From contig JADIIU010000081.1 of NCBI GenBank assembly GCA_027603945.1, positions 1 through 61,967 on the forward strand: DNA of 61,967 nt, given 5' to 3'. Source of the DNA: Terramyces sp. JEL0728. Lineage: Eukaryota; Chytridiomycota; Chytridiomycetes; Rhizophydiales; Terramycetaceae. A model generated the notes under the pieces. The model made no database searches. It saw only the letters and a list, made by a program, of their open reading frames with translations, and was not told the DNA's origin. Made by a program: the position numbers and the translations under genes. Below are positions 1-10,379 of the stretch, piece after piece. Each line of letters begins with the position of its first letter. The stretch's first letter is position 1.

Positions 1-309
1 GGCGTTTGTCAATGACGACGGTTCGGTATACCTATTATTTCTTCTAAACCTAATATACTGACCAATTCTTTCAATACTAGGTGCTGCCCTTATATTTCCA
101 TCATCGTCGAAACTCACTTTATTTTCTAGATTTTGGTGAAATTCGTCCCAGAGTTTTTGTTTGAAATCTTCAACATCGATGCAAGATATAGATCGTTTCT
201 CCATGAGTATCGAATTCCTACTTTGCTGATTTTGAAAATCTTTCAATACTGGTTCGATTTCTATGTTGAAAAGGGCTGGTTCTTCATTTGAATCAATATC
301 AACTTGCAT
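1..309 (-). CDS. Hypothetical protein, N-terminal part (runs off the window edge)
   Basis: An ATG at 309 opens a frame of 103 codons that is still open at base 1, so only the N-terminus is seen. I do not recognise the family. Residues around 57-64 read DFKQKLWD, followed by a charged helix-like stretch and a motif SIERIGQYIRFRR. The same arrangement (DFKQKLWD ... SIDEIDLYIAIFRKQ) occurs in the gene at 3132-4095, so the two belong to one local family. No signal peptide or membrane segment is visible. The rest of the gene, and any introns, lie outside the window. Confidence 0.55.
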   Translation of the reverse strand, partial: MQVDIDSNEEPALFNIEIEPVLKDFQNQQSRNSILMEKRSISCIDVEDFKQKLWDEFHQNLENKVSFDDDGNIRAAPSIERIGQYIRFRRNNRYTEPSSLTNA

Positions 310-872
310 TTAGATAACCAACAAATTTTATAATTTTTTTGAAATTTCACAAGCAATATTTTAGGGAAATAACTTCTACAGCTGCAGAAAACTATGTATT
401 CATTTTAAATAGTGATACCAATATGGGCAATTTGATCAATTCCTTTCAATCTTATTTCCAGGACAATTCAAAGACCATATCTGGAGAATACTCTTGCGAA
501 TAAATAATACTATCGGGAAAGTTCTTGGCTCTATGTGGATACACATCGATGAGATCGCTTACCTGTAGAAACACAGTTTTGCAAGTTCAAAGCGATTGCT
601 CCGTTCTTGGAAAGTTCATTCCTTCAAAATGAGAATACTCTTTGTTTTGGTCCTCCACCTCATAAATGATATCTTGTCGCATTAATAGAGCGTAATCGTT
701 GAATGAACCAGTTACAAGAACTAGACTGCAGGTGCTGGGCATATCTCCTCCCTTCATGCATTCATCTTTGTATGTGTAATCCTCTGGTATTTTTTGACTT
801 TTTTAGTTGAAACTGCAATATTGCACAGGAATTTATAAATAACTTGTCTGTAAGGAAAGCTGAAAGTCTGAA
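310..872. other. Intergenic, nothing recognised
   Basis: AT-rich stretch upstream of the edge gene. I see no conserved protein, tRNA or clear repeat. Short open frames on both strands have no convincing composition. Confidence 0.4.
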
Positions 873-1103
873 ATGCCAAAAGATACAATTGAAAAACAAT
901 CAAGTTATACAAATCAAGCTCACATCGTTGAACAACCAAAACCTTTGATAACATTTGACAAACCACCAAAACCACCCATCAAAGAACATGAATTGAAGCC
1001 TTTAAAGTATCCATTATCGCAGGACTGGCCAGACGACTCTAAATCAAGACGGATTTCATTCATGTGTGTTGAAGGAGGTGGTTGCTGCTATAATGATTAC
1101 TGA
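873..1103 (+). CDS. Possible small hypothetical protein (76 aa)
   Basis: ATG-initiated open frame with a Pro/Lys-rich middle (KPPKPPIKEHELKPLKYP) and a Gly/Cys-rich end (GGGCCYNDY). It resembles nothing I know and has no neighbour that supports it. It could be a lone exon of a longer gene or chance. The following ~300 bp (1104-1401) hold nothing I can identify. Confidence 0.2.
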   Translation: MPKDTIEKQSSYTNQAHIVEQPKPLITFDKPPKPPIKEHELKPLKYPLSQDWPDDSKSRRISFMCVEGGGCCYNDY

Positions 1104-1401
1104 CTTGGCTCTAATTATAATAATTATGCAGGAAAATGCCTTGATTAAAATACATGGAAATATACTAAAAAACACTTTATATTCTGGCTCCTAGACCAGA
1201 TCTCTTCCACCTTTATTTATACTGCAATATCGCATGTTATAAATCTTGGTGCACAGGAAATACTGAAACAGTTTAAACAACCAATTGATAAGGATAAAGA
1301 AGGTAGTAAATATCATGCAAACCATGGTTAGTGCACTCTCTCGATTCCAGTAAACCTATGATATTTGTGTAACTAATATTCCATTTGCAATTTTTACAAC
1401 T

Positions 1402-2111
1402 TTATTCGTAAACATCAATTAGCTTTTCCATGTGGTCATAAACATCAAATGCACCTTTTACATGACCCAATTTGAAAACCGTTATAACCATTGCCCATTG
1501 AGTGAGTGATATAAAGTTATCTGCAAGGTGGCATTGAATTGGATATGCTCCGTTATGGTGATATGTTGATAGCGCACTAAAAAAATATGGAGCAACCTTT
1601 TCATCAGGTTTGCAATTGAATTTGTTGCAAATAGATTCGTATTCTCTTTTGAATTCTTTGGTTTTAGTAAATTCATCCAGTAGCTTTTGAACTCCCCCTT
1701 TCTTATCAGGGTATATTTTGAACATAGCAGATTCTATGTTAATCAACAAAGATACCAATCGCTCCTCTTATTGATATTTCGCCTCTTAAAAGCATTAAAT
1801 TTGTTGTTAAAGTCTTGGCTGAGTGGTCCAAGTCAGTGGCTTTAATTCCTAACTCTTTCAATTCAGAATCTTTTTGGTTAATGATTGCGCTCAGTGCTTT
1901 TAAATCGGCATCCTTTTGACTTATAACCGTATCATTTTTAGCATTCAGTTCTTTAATAACCGCATCCTTTTCTTGCAACATATACAATAATTGCGATACT
2001 GGGTCTAATTTTAAAGCTGTGGAAATCGCTCTTTTTCTTTCAAAGTAATTAAAATTAAATCTTACTTGTAGTATAACGTGCAACTCTTTGTAATAATTTG
2101 ACTGATTGCAT
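1402..2111 (-). CDS. Hypothetical coiled-coil protein, one micro-intron
   Basis: Two overlapping frames join cleanly if a 22-nt intron at 1734-1755 (GTATCT...TTAACATAG) is removed: ...RGAI|ESAMFKIYPD. The N-terminal half is a heptad-rich coiled coil with three similar turns (EKDAVIKEL, QKDADLKAL, QKDSELKEL). The C-terminal half, about 115 residues with DKKGGVQKLLDEF and YHHNGAYPIQCH, is not recognised. The 5' end is uncertain. An ATG at 2111 begins MQSVKLLQRVARYTT, which looks like a mitochondrial presequence, but joining it to the main frame needs a further intron, possibly 37 nt, that I could not place with confidence. Confidence 0.45.
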
Positions 2112-2429
2112 TTGGAAATGAAAAGAAAAATTTTGCGGCTTAGTAAAGGAAAATTCCATAAATATGGTAAATGGAGTTACAAGTGATCGAGTCATCTGAT
2201 TTCATTTTTAAATTCAACTTGGAAACTGAAATGCTGGGAAATTCTAATCACAACCCGTGTTAGAATTTGCTGACAGAGTTGTTTAAACATTGTACCAAAC
2301 TCTCAGTTGGTAAACGTCAATAAGCAAATATATCATCACCCACCTGATCAATCGCCAGATTCACCATTGAAAGTATCGTTTTTGTCACTGTATTAGATTA
2401 CGCCACTCGATTTCAATATTTTATTTCAA
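2112..2429. other. Intergenic, nothing recognised
   Basis: About 320 bp of AT-rich sequence between the coiled-coil gene and the transposase remnant. I looked for terminal inverted repeats matching the 3' side of the transposase and did not find a convincing pair by eye. Confidence 0.35.
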
Positions 2430-3020
2430 ACCATAACGGATATACACGCAAAGATGTAGCAAAACGGGCAATCCAAATAAAAATGAAGTTTTTAGATTTA
2501 GTTGCGAAATGAATTCCTTTTTTTGGACTCATTACATGCTTTGTTTCCTGGATAAAGTTTTGATGGTAGAGGATTTATAAGAAAGTACGGGAGAGGATCA
2601 ATTGGGAAAGAATTGTGGTTAAAGGAGATATCACTGCTTTGTTTTATAAACTACAAGGGAATTATTGAATATTATGATACACCTGGAACTTTTAACAGAA
2701 ACAAATTTTTGGAGAGTTGTGTTGATTTACTACTCCACTCAGGACAAATAGAAAAGTATCCGGGAAAGAACTCAGTTTGGATAATGGATGGAGCGATTAT
2801 TCATTGTAATGGGGAAATGATCTCTTATTTCGAAAAGCTTGGGATAAAAGTTATTTTTCATCCTGCGTACTGTCCTCAATTCAATCCAATTGAATTCGTA
2901 TTCAGCAATGTCAAATCTGATTTCAAGAGGATAGGAGGAGTGACTTCAAATAAGGATATGTTAAACAATGTCATTGAAGTAATGTGCAAAATGAAAAATA
3001 AAGATTTCTCAAAACAGTAG
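2430..3020 (+). pseudogene. Decayed DDE-superfamily (Tc1/IS630-like) transposase
   Basis: The open part (2556-3020) has the signature blocks of fungal DDE_3 endonucleases: SFDGRGFIRKYGRGSIG, a YYDT-GTF motif, VWIMDGAIIH (second catalytic Asp) and PAYCPQFNPIEFVF (final Glu). Just upstream a TAA at 2553-2555 is in frame. The expected first-Asp block (FLDxVSFD) is split, FLDKV lying in another frame, which indicates a small deletion or frameshift. An earlier piece near 2430-2510 (NGYTRKDVAKRAI) may be what remains of the helix-turn-helix. The copy is therefore broken. It marks this end of the window as a site of past transposition. Confidence 0.7.
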
Positions 3021-3131
3021 TAAACTGTGGATACACAGACAGGTCCTATTTTAAAATAAATGCTCTCTACAAATTTAAGATTAAAATTTAATTTGCTTTT
3101 CTAGGTATGTTTGTCAGCAAAAAATATATTA

Positions 3132-4095
3132 TTAATCATGATTAATATCCTCCTGTGGTACAACATCTGGAATATCAATGTCTCCAACAATCGTTAAATC
3201 AATTCGAGCATAGTCTGTTATTGTTTCAATTGCAATTTCTGCCCTTTCAATTATTCGTCCGATCATACTTCGGGTTTGATCCTGTTTGTTTTTCAAATTA
3301 TTCGCCATCACTTCTAAACTTCCTTGAATAGCTTGGAGGGCTTCTGTAGTTTTCTTTAATTCAATTTGAAGATTTTCGTGATCGTGAACTACCTTCTGAT
3401 CCAATCTTTCCATTTCAAGAAGTATTCTCTTGTATCCTGTCACTCTTGCCATAATAATTCCTTCTTTTCGTTGTTGTCTTGTTTCTGGAATATTAGGAAA
3501 GAAGTGATCAGACAATTCTGAACCAAAATAATTTGGAGGTCTATTGGCAAGCTCCATTCTTGATTCCATTGATAGATTTGGACTTTCCAATATTGCCTTT
3601 GCCCATCGGCTCCAATGCAGTTCTTCTGATGCTAAATCGGTGTGAGTATTCTTTAAAATTCTTACCATTTGGTTAAGCGATTTTATTCTGTAACCCCCAG
3701 CACGGTTGGTAATAGGCAAACCAACACTGGATGCTTTCCAGCTGTGATAGTTGCCCAACATTGTTGTATTTTTTAGATTTGATGAATATTTATATATTGT
3801 AATGGATATTGGATCGTTTGGTGCCTCTTCAATCCATTTTGTTAGTTTCTGTAAATTGATCATATGGGGGCTGCCAAATCGATAGTAACGACTAGATGTT
3901 TAATTATTATTACCCTCCTTGTTTTCTGAATATAGCAATATATAAATCTATTTCATCAATTGATATATCTCCCAAATCATTAAACGCTCCATCAATATAG
4001 GTAACTTTCTTTTCAATTATTGGAGAGTAGCAATCCCAAAGCTTTTGTTTAAAGTCGAGAAGATCATTGTACAAAAACTCGTGAACAGGCAGCAA
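3132..4095 (-). CDS. Hypothetical protein of the DFKQKLWD family, probably 5'-truncated
   Basis: Exons 3914-4095 and 3132-3891 join across a 22-nt intron (3892-3913, GTAATAATAATTAAACATCTAG) into one 313-residue frame. The N-terminus carries DFKQKLWD and SIDEIDLYIAIFRKQ, as in the edge gene at 1-309. The middle has EELHWSRWAKAIL and RPPNYFGSEL, and the C-terminus is a long helical/coiled segment ending in acidic residues. No ATG starts the frame: position 4095 is TTG, directly preceded by a TAA. About 50 N-terminal residues present in the relative at 1-309 are absent, so this is either a truncated pseudogene or lacks an unseen first exon. Function unknown. Confidence 0.5.
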
Positions 4096-4143
4096 TTATG
4101 AAATATTGAAAAAACAAACTTTGAAAACTGATTTGAATCTTTA

Positions 4144-4882
4144 TTAATTAAACTTTGCATTTGAAAAATCCATCTCTGGATGTTGGGATTTGAATTTTTC
4201 AAACATTTTCATCTTCTGCTCTTCATCGCTAGTTGGTTTTCCCATTTGCTTTTGTCTCTGGTCATACTAAAGTTAATCTGCTTGAGGTGGACATCTAATC
4301 CACAGTCCTGAAATCGGACATTAGATATTCTGGACAATTGAGAAAGAATACAGATTCAAGGAAGCGAGTTACCGCCATAGTTGTTACTTACCATCATTTT
4401 TTCAACCATCCCTCTAGTTTCTCCATCTAACTCGGATAATTTTGAATTTTCTGGTTGAATCAAAGTTGTATCGATTGCAAAGTGATGAGTCTACAATTAG
4501 TTTCCCAATCAATTGAAAGATCTCAATTTTCATATCCTCCAAGATCTCCGCATATGATACTTACCACTACATTTTTCCACCATTCTTGCTTGTTGATCTT
4601 TTCCAAGTGGATCAACAATTCATTATTATCAATCAACCAAGTGGATTCTTCTTCCTTTATCGGAGCACATAATTCTCCCTTTACAAGAGGCTCTTGTCCT
4701 TTAATTGTGACAGACAAGTGGGCTTTTGTAATAGTTACTTGCAGATCTCTTCCTCTGGTTCCCTTTGGCAATTGAATTGTCAGATCCACTTCTTGCAAAG
4801 TTTGCTTCCACTTGTACGGCAATTTATCCAATTCGAGTTGTTCTAATTTCAACTTTTCTTCCCTATCGCTTTCTTCAACCAT
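4144..4882 (-). CDS. nudC: NudC nuclear-migration protein, copy 1 (intact)
   Basis: CS-domain cochaperone of the dynein/LIS1 pathway, acting in the cytoplasm with Hsp90 and NudF/LIS1. Exons 4565-4882, 4392-4490 and 4144-4266 give 179 aa. The CS domain has [19 protein letters not shown] and EWWKNVV. The family signature [39 protein letters not shown] and the end [12 protein letters not shown] match NudC across fungi and animals. Both introns are long for this genome (4267-4391, 125 nt; 4491-4564, 74 nt) and have GTAAGT donors. The ATG is only 20 bp from the divergent uL14m ATG. The left end of the tandem duplication (4190) lies inside the last exon, so only this copy keeps the native C-terminus. 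Confidence 0.93.
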
Positions 4883-4902
4883 TTTTCAGATCTTTAAAAA
4901 AA
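4883..4902. promoter_or_regulatory. 20-bp divergent promoter gap, NudC / uL14m
   Basis: Only 20 bp (A/T-rich, with a run of A) separate the start codons of two divergent genes. Core promoter elements for each gene must therefore lie largely inside the other gene's coding region. The same gap is present in copy 2 at 20134-20153. Confidence 0.6.
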
Positions 4903-5308
4903 ATGATTCAACTGAAAAGTTTTCTCAAAGTAATAGACAATTCTGGAGCGCTTGTAGTAGAATGCATCAATGTAATGGGCGGATCGAGAGTAGCATCTGT
5001 GGGAGATGAAATTGTATGTGCTGTTAAAAAAGCCAGACCATTACTGCCAACGGAATCCAGAGGAGCAATAAAATTAAAAAAGGGAGACGTTGCGAGGGCA
5101 TTAGTAGTCAGAACACACAAGGAAGTAAGAAGACTGGATGGCAGCTACATTAAATTCGACGATAATGCTGTTGTAATGCTGAACAAACAGGGACAGCCGT
5201 TGGGAAATAGAATCATGGTAATTTTTGATAACGTAGGGACCAATTGCGAGTGAATGCAGACAAAAGAGATGGGCCAAAGTTGCAGCTCTTGCTCCAAAAA
5301 TTATCTAA
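4903..5308 (+). CDS. MRPL14: Mitochondrial large-subunit ribosomal protein uL14m, copy 1
   Basis: Exons 4903-5217 and 5237-5308 give 128 aa. The protein opens with [22 protein letters not shown] and ends [13 protein letters not shown]...LAPKII, the standard uL14 layout. It looks organellar/bacterial ([30 protein letters not shown]) rather than cytosolic uL14 (Rpl23). The 19-nt intron (5218-5236, GTAATTTTTGATAACGTAG) sits inside the conserved GNRIMGPI motif, which proves it is spliced. No extended presequence is seen; the yeast homologue also begins MI-LKS. Confidence 0.9.
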
Positions 5309-5417
5309 TATATTATTTTGAATTCACAGAATAATTCCCGGTAACCTCTCTTGCCATATATTAACTCTCGCATATAAAAATCTCTGTATGTGTCCAGTGT
5401 ATTTTTTTTCAAATCGA

Positions 5418-5688
5418 ATGAGTGATTTGGGAGCAGACGAGATTATTCAACAGGTTAAAGAACAAATCGAGCTGGAAAATTTCAAGACCATGATCTCGAA
5501 TGTAATTCCGAAATGTTTTAATTTGTGTGTATTGAAACCAGGATTGAAATTGGCATCTTCAGAACAGGTATATTATCACTAACAAGGTTTGTTTGGAAAA
5601 GTGCTCCCAGCAATACCAGGAAACAATGGCCATCATCGCCAATGTTTACATGCAGAGATTACAAAGAGATCAACAGCAGCAATTGTAA
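5418..5688 (+). CDS. TIM13: Small TIM chaperone Tim13, copy 1
   Basis: Exons 5418-5567 and 5587-5688 give 83 aa. Twin CX3C motifs are visible (CFNLC and CLEKC) around KPGLKLASSEQVCLEKC, the Tim13-type spacer. The protein works with Tim8 in the mitochondrial intermembrane space as a carrier for hydrophobic precursors. The 19-nt intron at 5568-5586 (GTATATTATCACTAACAAG) carries a CACTAAC branch-site-like motif. It lies head-to-tail with uL14m, 109 bp downstream. Confidence 0.9.
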
Positions 5689-5845
5689 TAATAAACATTT
5701 AATAATGAATGCGTTTCTGGAAGAGTTAGGATTCGTCTTTATTCCATGCTCACCACAATCTAGCGTATACCAGTCACAGAATTAATGCTGCTAGGCGACT
5801 GTCTCACAAGTTATCTCATTAAACCATGAATATTCAATACTAATG

Positions 5846-8621
5846 CTATTTTAATAGTTCAATTGCAACACCAGCTGCCAAAGAGTTTCCACCGTTTCTC
5901 AACAAGAACCGAGAGAGGGACTTGCTCTTATCATGTACTTGTATGCAAATAGGACGATTCAACTTGATTGTAACAATAGCAGAGGTGTGTTTAAATAGGG
6001 ATCGCGGGTTCTTTTTCTCGATATTCCCGCTCTTATTCAGAGTTGCTTCTAGTCTACCATTAATTTTGCATTACTTTTGAATAAACCCAGATTCTGCAGT
6101 TCCCAAATGGTGCATAACTATCGGTACACCTATTGTGATTGGGATATCCAAGTCAAATGTCAGGATACGTGCTCGGAACGATTCTACTATTGGTACTGGA
6201 GTAACCGGATCACAAATAACTGATCCCAGGTGGAATTGAATTACTTCAAGATTTGTTAGAGAAATAGAAACCCTATCTCCAGCAACAGCCCAGTTTGCGT
6301 CTTCTTCGCCCACCATGATATGTTTAATAGTTCCGTATTCATTAATAGGAAGTGCCAACACTTGTTCACCAACTTGTATAGTACCGCTTTCGATTCTGCC
6401 ACAAACAGTAACATTGCCGCCGCTAGCACCAATACCGCCCTTGAAAAAGTCTTGAACCGACAAACAAAATGGCTCTTTGATCTGTCTTTCTGGCATTTTT
6501 AACTGATCCAATGCTTGAACTAGTGTTTGCCCAGTGTACCAATTGTTGATAGGCGTCTGAAGGTTTTCGCCAGTGTATCCACTCACAGGAATATATCTGA
6601 CTTGATTAGTGAAACCGACAGTGGTGAGGTATTTCGATAATTTCGCTTCAATCTCTTGAAAACGATCTTTTGACCATTCGACCTTACATTAGTAACAGCT
6701 TACATTATCCATTTTGTTTACGCACACAATCAGCTGATTTAACCCCAATGATCGGAGCAAAAGCGCATGCTCTCTAGTTTGGCCATTTTGCTCAAACCCA
6801 CTTTCAAATCCTAATGCTTAAAACTAACTTACCACCAACAGAGGCATCTACTACTAAAATTGCAACGTCGGCTTGACTAGCGCCGGAAATCATGTTTGGA
6901 ATGAAATCTTTATGGCCAGGAGCATCCAATAGAGTATACATTCTATTAGGTGTTTTGAACTGTGAAACCCCAACATCAATGGTTACTCCTCTTGAATTAA
7001 ATAGAAATACCTTGATCGCTCATCCTCCGTTGTGTCGAGCACCCAGGCAAAACAAAAAGAGCCTTTTTTCATAGACTCTGCTTCTTTTTGGTATTTTTCA
7101 ATAGTTCTGTTTGATACTTCCCCTAATAAAAGCAACAAGTGGCCCATCATTGTTGACTTTCCCGCATCGACATGGCCTCAATGTCAAGTAGCAATTACCT
7201 GCCACTACAAGATTCAATCTCTCCATTGTATCGCATCTCTTTGAATATTCTCCAACGACATCAATCTTTTTCTTTTTAGGCAGGATTTCCTTTGGCTTTG
7301 GCTGTACTTCTTTATTTTGAGATTCTTTAACACTCATGTTCTTGAGGTTCGAGGTTGTTTTTTCAACTTCTTTCGCAATGTTTTTGTTTTTCTTGTCAAC
7401 TACGTTATTCCTGGCATTCAATGCAACTTGATCCGGGCTAGGAGTATTAAAAGCAAACTTGGCTGGAACGGAATCTAAAAAAAGGTTAATTGGCTGTTTT
7501 AATGGAATAGGATTAGGTAAAAACGATGCGTAGGACGAAGGAGATGCAAGGAATGATTGTTTAGATGCAGAGCTAATGTTGATTTCAAAATGTGTTTTCT
7601 GATGTGATTCTGAAAGTTTCGGCATGGTGTTATTTAGAGATATTTTAGAGTTTGAGTTCGGGTAAAGTTTCGATAGATTTGCAGTCTGATTAGCGGCTGA
7701 CAGCTTTGAGAGTGTTAATCCACCGGGAATGCTTTCAGTAATTGAGAATGCACTCTTTGGCAAATCCGTTTGCGAGTTATCGGTGGGTAAATGAGACTTT
7801 GAGAGGGACTTGAGTCCTGTAATACTAGCATTTCTTGGTGTAGAAGATTTATTCAAGCCGAAATTTGATAGCGATTTAAGATCTGGGGAGGTATCTGATA
7901 GGGATTTCAGTGCGGTATTGCTGAATGATTGCAGTCCGGCGCTATTTGTACTTATTGATTTTAAACCAGTACTTGATAAAGATTTTAAACTAGCTGGCTG
8001 AACCCCTTGGATATTCAAGCTGGCCAACGATTTTAACCCTGAATTGCTTGTAGATAATGATTTCAATCCAGGATTGCTCGATATTGAGACCAACCCACTA
8101 CTGGCCGAATTACCCTGACTTGACAATGATGAATTATCTTTGCCACTCTCTGAAAGAGCTTTAACTGCCACAGTGCTTCCAAAGGGGGACTTGGAAGCTA
8201 CATCTGCCGCAACTTCCGCTGATTCCACATCCATCCAACCATCCTGCATCTCCGTGTACCTTTTGAATTTCCTGTTTTTCATAGGAATATAATCCATATC
8301 GCAATTCAAATTGAAGTCGCATTTTGAATAGTTATAGCCAAAGAAAAGAATTAGTTTACCTTCTGCTATTAATAAAAAAGTACTTTTCGGGGCAGCTTTG
8401 GGTGCTGTCGCTTTGTATGCTTTGCCACTATCATAGACTTCATATTCATCGTATTCTACATTAACAATACCAACCATTGTAGACATCTTCGTCATACTCA
8501 TCCGCATCCTCATCGAAATCATCGTCATAGTCTAGAATTAGTATGATCGACCATCGTAATCGTTATCCTCATACATTTCTTCATCCAAGTCCATATTTCG
8601 AATATTCCTGTGCCTCGACAT
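5846..8621 (-). CDS. HBS1: HBS1-like translational GTPase, copy 1
   Basis: Partner of Dom34/Pelota in ribosome rescue and no-go decay. Eight exons: 8552-8621, 8475-8531, 7199-8455, 7011-7176, 6833-6990, 6704-6810, 6075-6682, 5846-6053 (876 aa; introns 19-22 nt). GTPase motifs are intact after splicing: [11 protein letters not shown] (interrupted by a 22-nt intron after VAG), DAPGHKDF and NKMD; the domain 2/3 region ends IELLK. The N-terminus is very acidic ([17 protein letters not shown]). A long linker, roughly residues 125-250, repeats a (G/S/A)LKSLS motif about ten times. An additional in-frame 18-nt intron near 8362-8379 is possible. The gene is convergent with TIM13. Confidence 0.9.
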
Positions 8622-9224
8622 TTTGAGATTTGGGATTCAAGTCTTCAAAATTTAAGTGAGTCACAGGATATTATACCAATTCAAAATGAATGCTCCATTA
8701 TTTCCAACTCAAATAATTCCCATTATTTCCAACTCAAACGATTCCCATTATTTCCAATTCAAAATGAATGCTCATTATTTCCAATTCAAATAATTCCCCA
8801 TTGAACTCAGCCCAATCGCTACTCCCAAGAAAAGTTCTTGGATGCTCCTTACGCAGATTATCCATTGCCCTTGTATAATTTAGTTGTATGTTAACCATGT
8901 GAACGAATCATGTGAACATTCAAAACAGGTTTGCAAAGCTTTGAAAATCAATGGCATAATAATGCATGAATTTAATCAGAATATTCAAGCGTGATTACCA
9001 ACTATGATTCAAAGTTACTCGTTGCCGAATTTCCCTGCTAAATAAGCAGCCTCGAAACCTCAAACCCCGCAAAGGCTTGAGATAACCACTGATATGCAGA
9101 TTGGCAATAATTAATAGAGATGGCGAGGATAATTATCTCCAAATCTCCTGGGATTTTTAAATGAAATTGTGTAACCTCAGAATTGATAAAAAGCCCTCCA
9201 CAACTTTCCTCATCTCAAAAAATT
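8622..9224. promoter_or_regulatory. Divergent HBS1/FBA intergenic region with short tandem repeats
   Basis: About 600 bp. Near 8683-8806 the unit CATTATTTCCAAYTCAAA recurs about five times with variable spacers (AATGAATGCT, ATAATTCC, CGATTCC). Near 8898-8922 CATGTGAAC occurs twice. Near 9131-9140 is a palindromic GATAATTATC, a possible double GATA-factor site upstream of the aldolase gene. The counterpart in copy 2 is 23889-24491, where the repeats differ by small indels. Confidence 0.45.
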
Positions 9225-10320
9225 ATGTCAATCCTATCAATTGTTCCAGCCGGTGTTGTCACTGGCGATAACCTCAGAAAAATCCTCAACTACGCCAAAG
9301 AACACAAGTTTGCCATCCCATCTTTCAACTGCACTACTACTTCCACCGTTAATGCTGCATTGGAAGCCGCCAGAGATGCTAAATCCCCAGTTATGATCCA
9401 ATTTTCTAACGGTGGTGGTGCTTACTTTGCTGGAAAAGGTTTAGATAACAAGAACCAAACCGCTTCAATCATCGGATCTGTTGCTGGTGCCCAATACACT
9501 CGTGCTGTTGCAAAAGCCTATGGCATCCCGGTTATTCTCCACTCTGACCACTGTGCAAAGAAATTGTTGCCGTGGTTCGACGGTATGCTCGAAGCAGACG
9601 AAGCATACTTTAAATTGCACGGAGAACCATTGTTTTCATCCCATATGTTGGATCTTTCTGAAGAACCAAAGGAAGAAAACATTGAAATCTGCGTTAAATA
9701 TTTAAAGAGAATGGCTCCAATGAAGCTACTTTTAGAAATGGAAATCGGCATCACTGGCGGTGAAGAAGATGGTGTCAACAACGAAGATGTCGATAATGCT
9801 GCGTTGTACACTCAACCAGAAGATATCTGGGATATCTACCGTGAATTCTCAAAGGTAATTTTAATTTAATCAGATTACTGATTTATTCACCATTGCTGCC
9901 GCATTCGGTAACGTTCATGGTGTCTATAAGCCAGGAAATGTCAAACTTCACCCAGAATTACTCGGAAAACATCAAGAATTTGTCAAGGGCAAACTCGGAA
10001 CTTCTGATACAAAACCAGTATACTTTGTCTTCCACGGTGGCTCAGGCTCTACTCCTGAAGAAATCAAGACTGCTGTCGAATTTGGTGTTATCAAGATGAA
10101 CATTGATACAGATACTCAATTTGCTTACTGGATGGGTCTCCGTGATTTCTATGAATCAAAGAAAGCCTACTTGCAATCCCAAATTGGTAACCCAGATGGT
10201 GCAGACAAGCCAAACAAGAAATACTATGACCCTAGAGTGTTTGTTCGTGAAGCCGAAAAAGGTATGATTAAGCGTGTCCACCAAGCATTCCACGAATTAG
10301 GAAGTGCTTCCACCCTTTAA
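9225..10320 (+). CDS. FBA1: Class II fructose-bisphosphate aldolase, copy 1
   Basis: Zinc-dependent glycolytic/gluconeogenic aldolase of the fungal type, cytosolic. Exons 9225-9854 and 9874-10320 give 358 aa, the usual fungal length. Visible motifs: IPSFNCTTTSTVNAALEAA, HSDHC (zinc and catalytic Asp), EMEIGITGGEEDGV, GNVHGVYKPGN, FHGGSGS and KMNIDTDTQFA. The ATG is at 9225; 14 upstream in-frame codons begin with TTG and are not needed. The single intron (9855-9873) is 19 nt, GTAATTTTAATTTAATCAG, between EFSK and ITDLF. Codon use is noticeably more C-rich than in neighbours, as expected for a highly expressed gene. Confidence 0.96.
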
Positions 10321-10379
10321 ATCAATAAAAATAGCAATTTATTTAAAGGTCTCGTCCCTTGATAGATTTGGGGAGATTT

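Noticed and set aside
4765..5253. 162-residue plus-strand frame covering uL14m with an N-terminal extension
   Set aside because: Its N-terminal part is antisense to the NudC CS domain and starts at a non-ATG codon; uL14m begins at the ATG at 4903 and its true C-terminus comes from the second exon.
8362..8379. Extra 18-nt intron in HBS1 exon 3 (GTACTTTTTTATTAATAG)
   Set aside because: It has good splice-like ends, but removal is neutral to the frame and I see no conserved motif to decide, so I left it out of the gene model.
5846..8621. EF-1alpha or eRF3 as the identity of the GTPase gene
   Set aside because: The acidic N-terminus, long linker and domain sequence ([11 protein letters not shown] with [23 protein letters not shown] end) fit HBS1 better, and no PABP-binding or eRF3-type repeat N-terminus is present.
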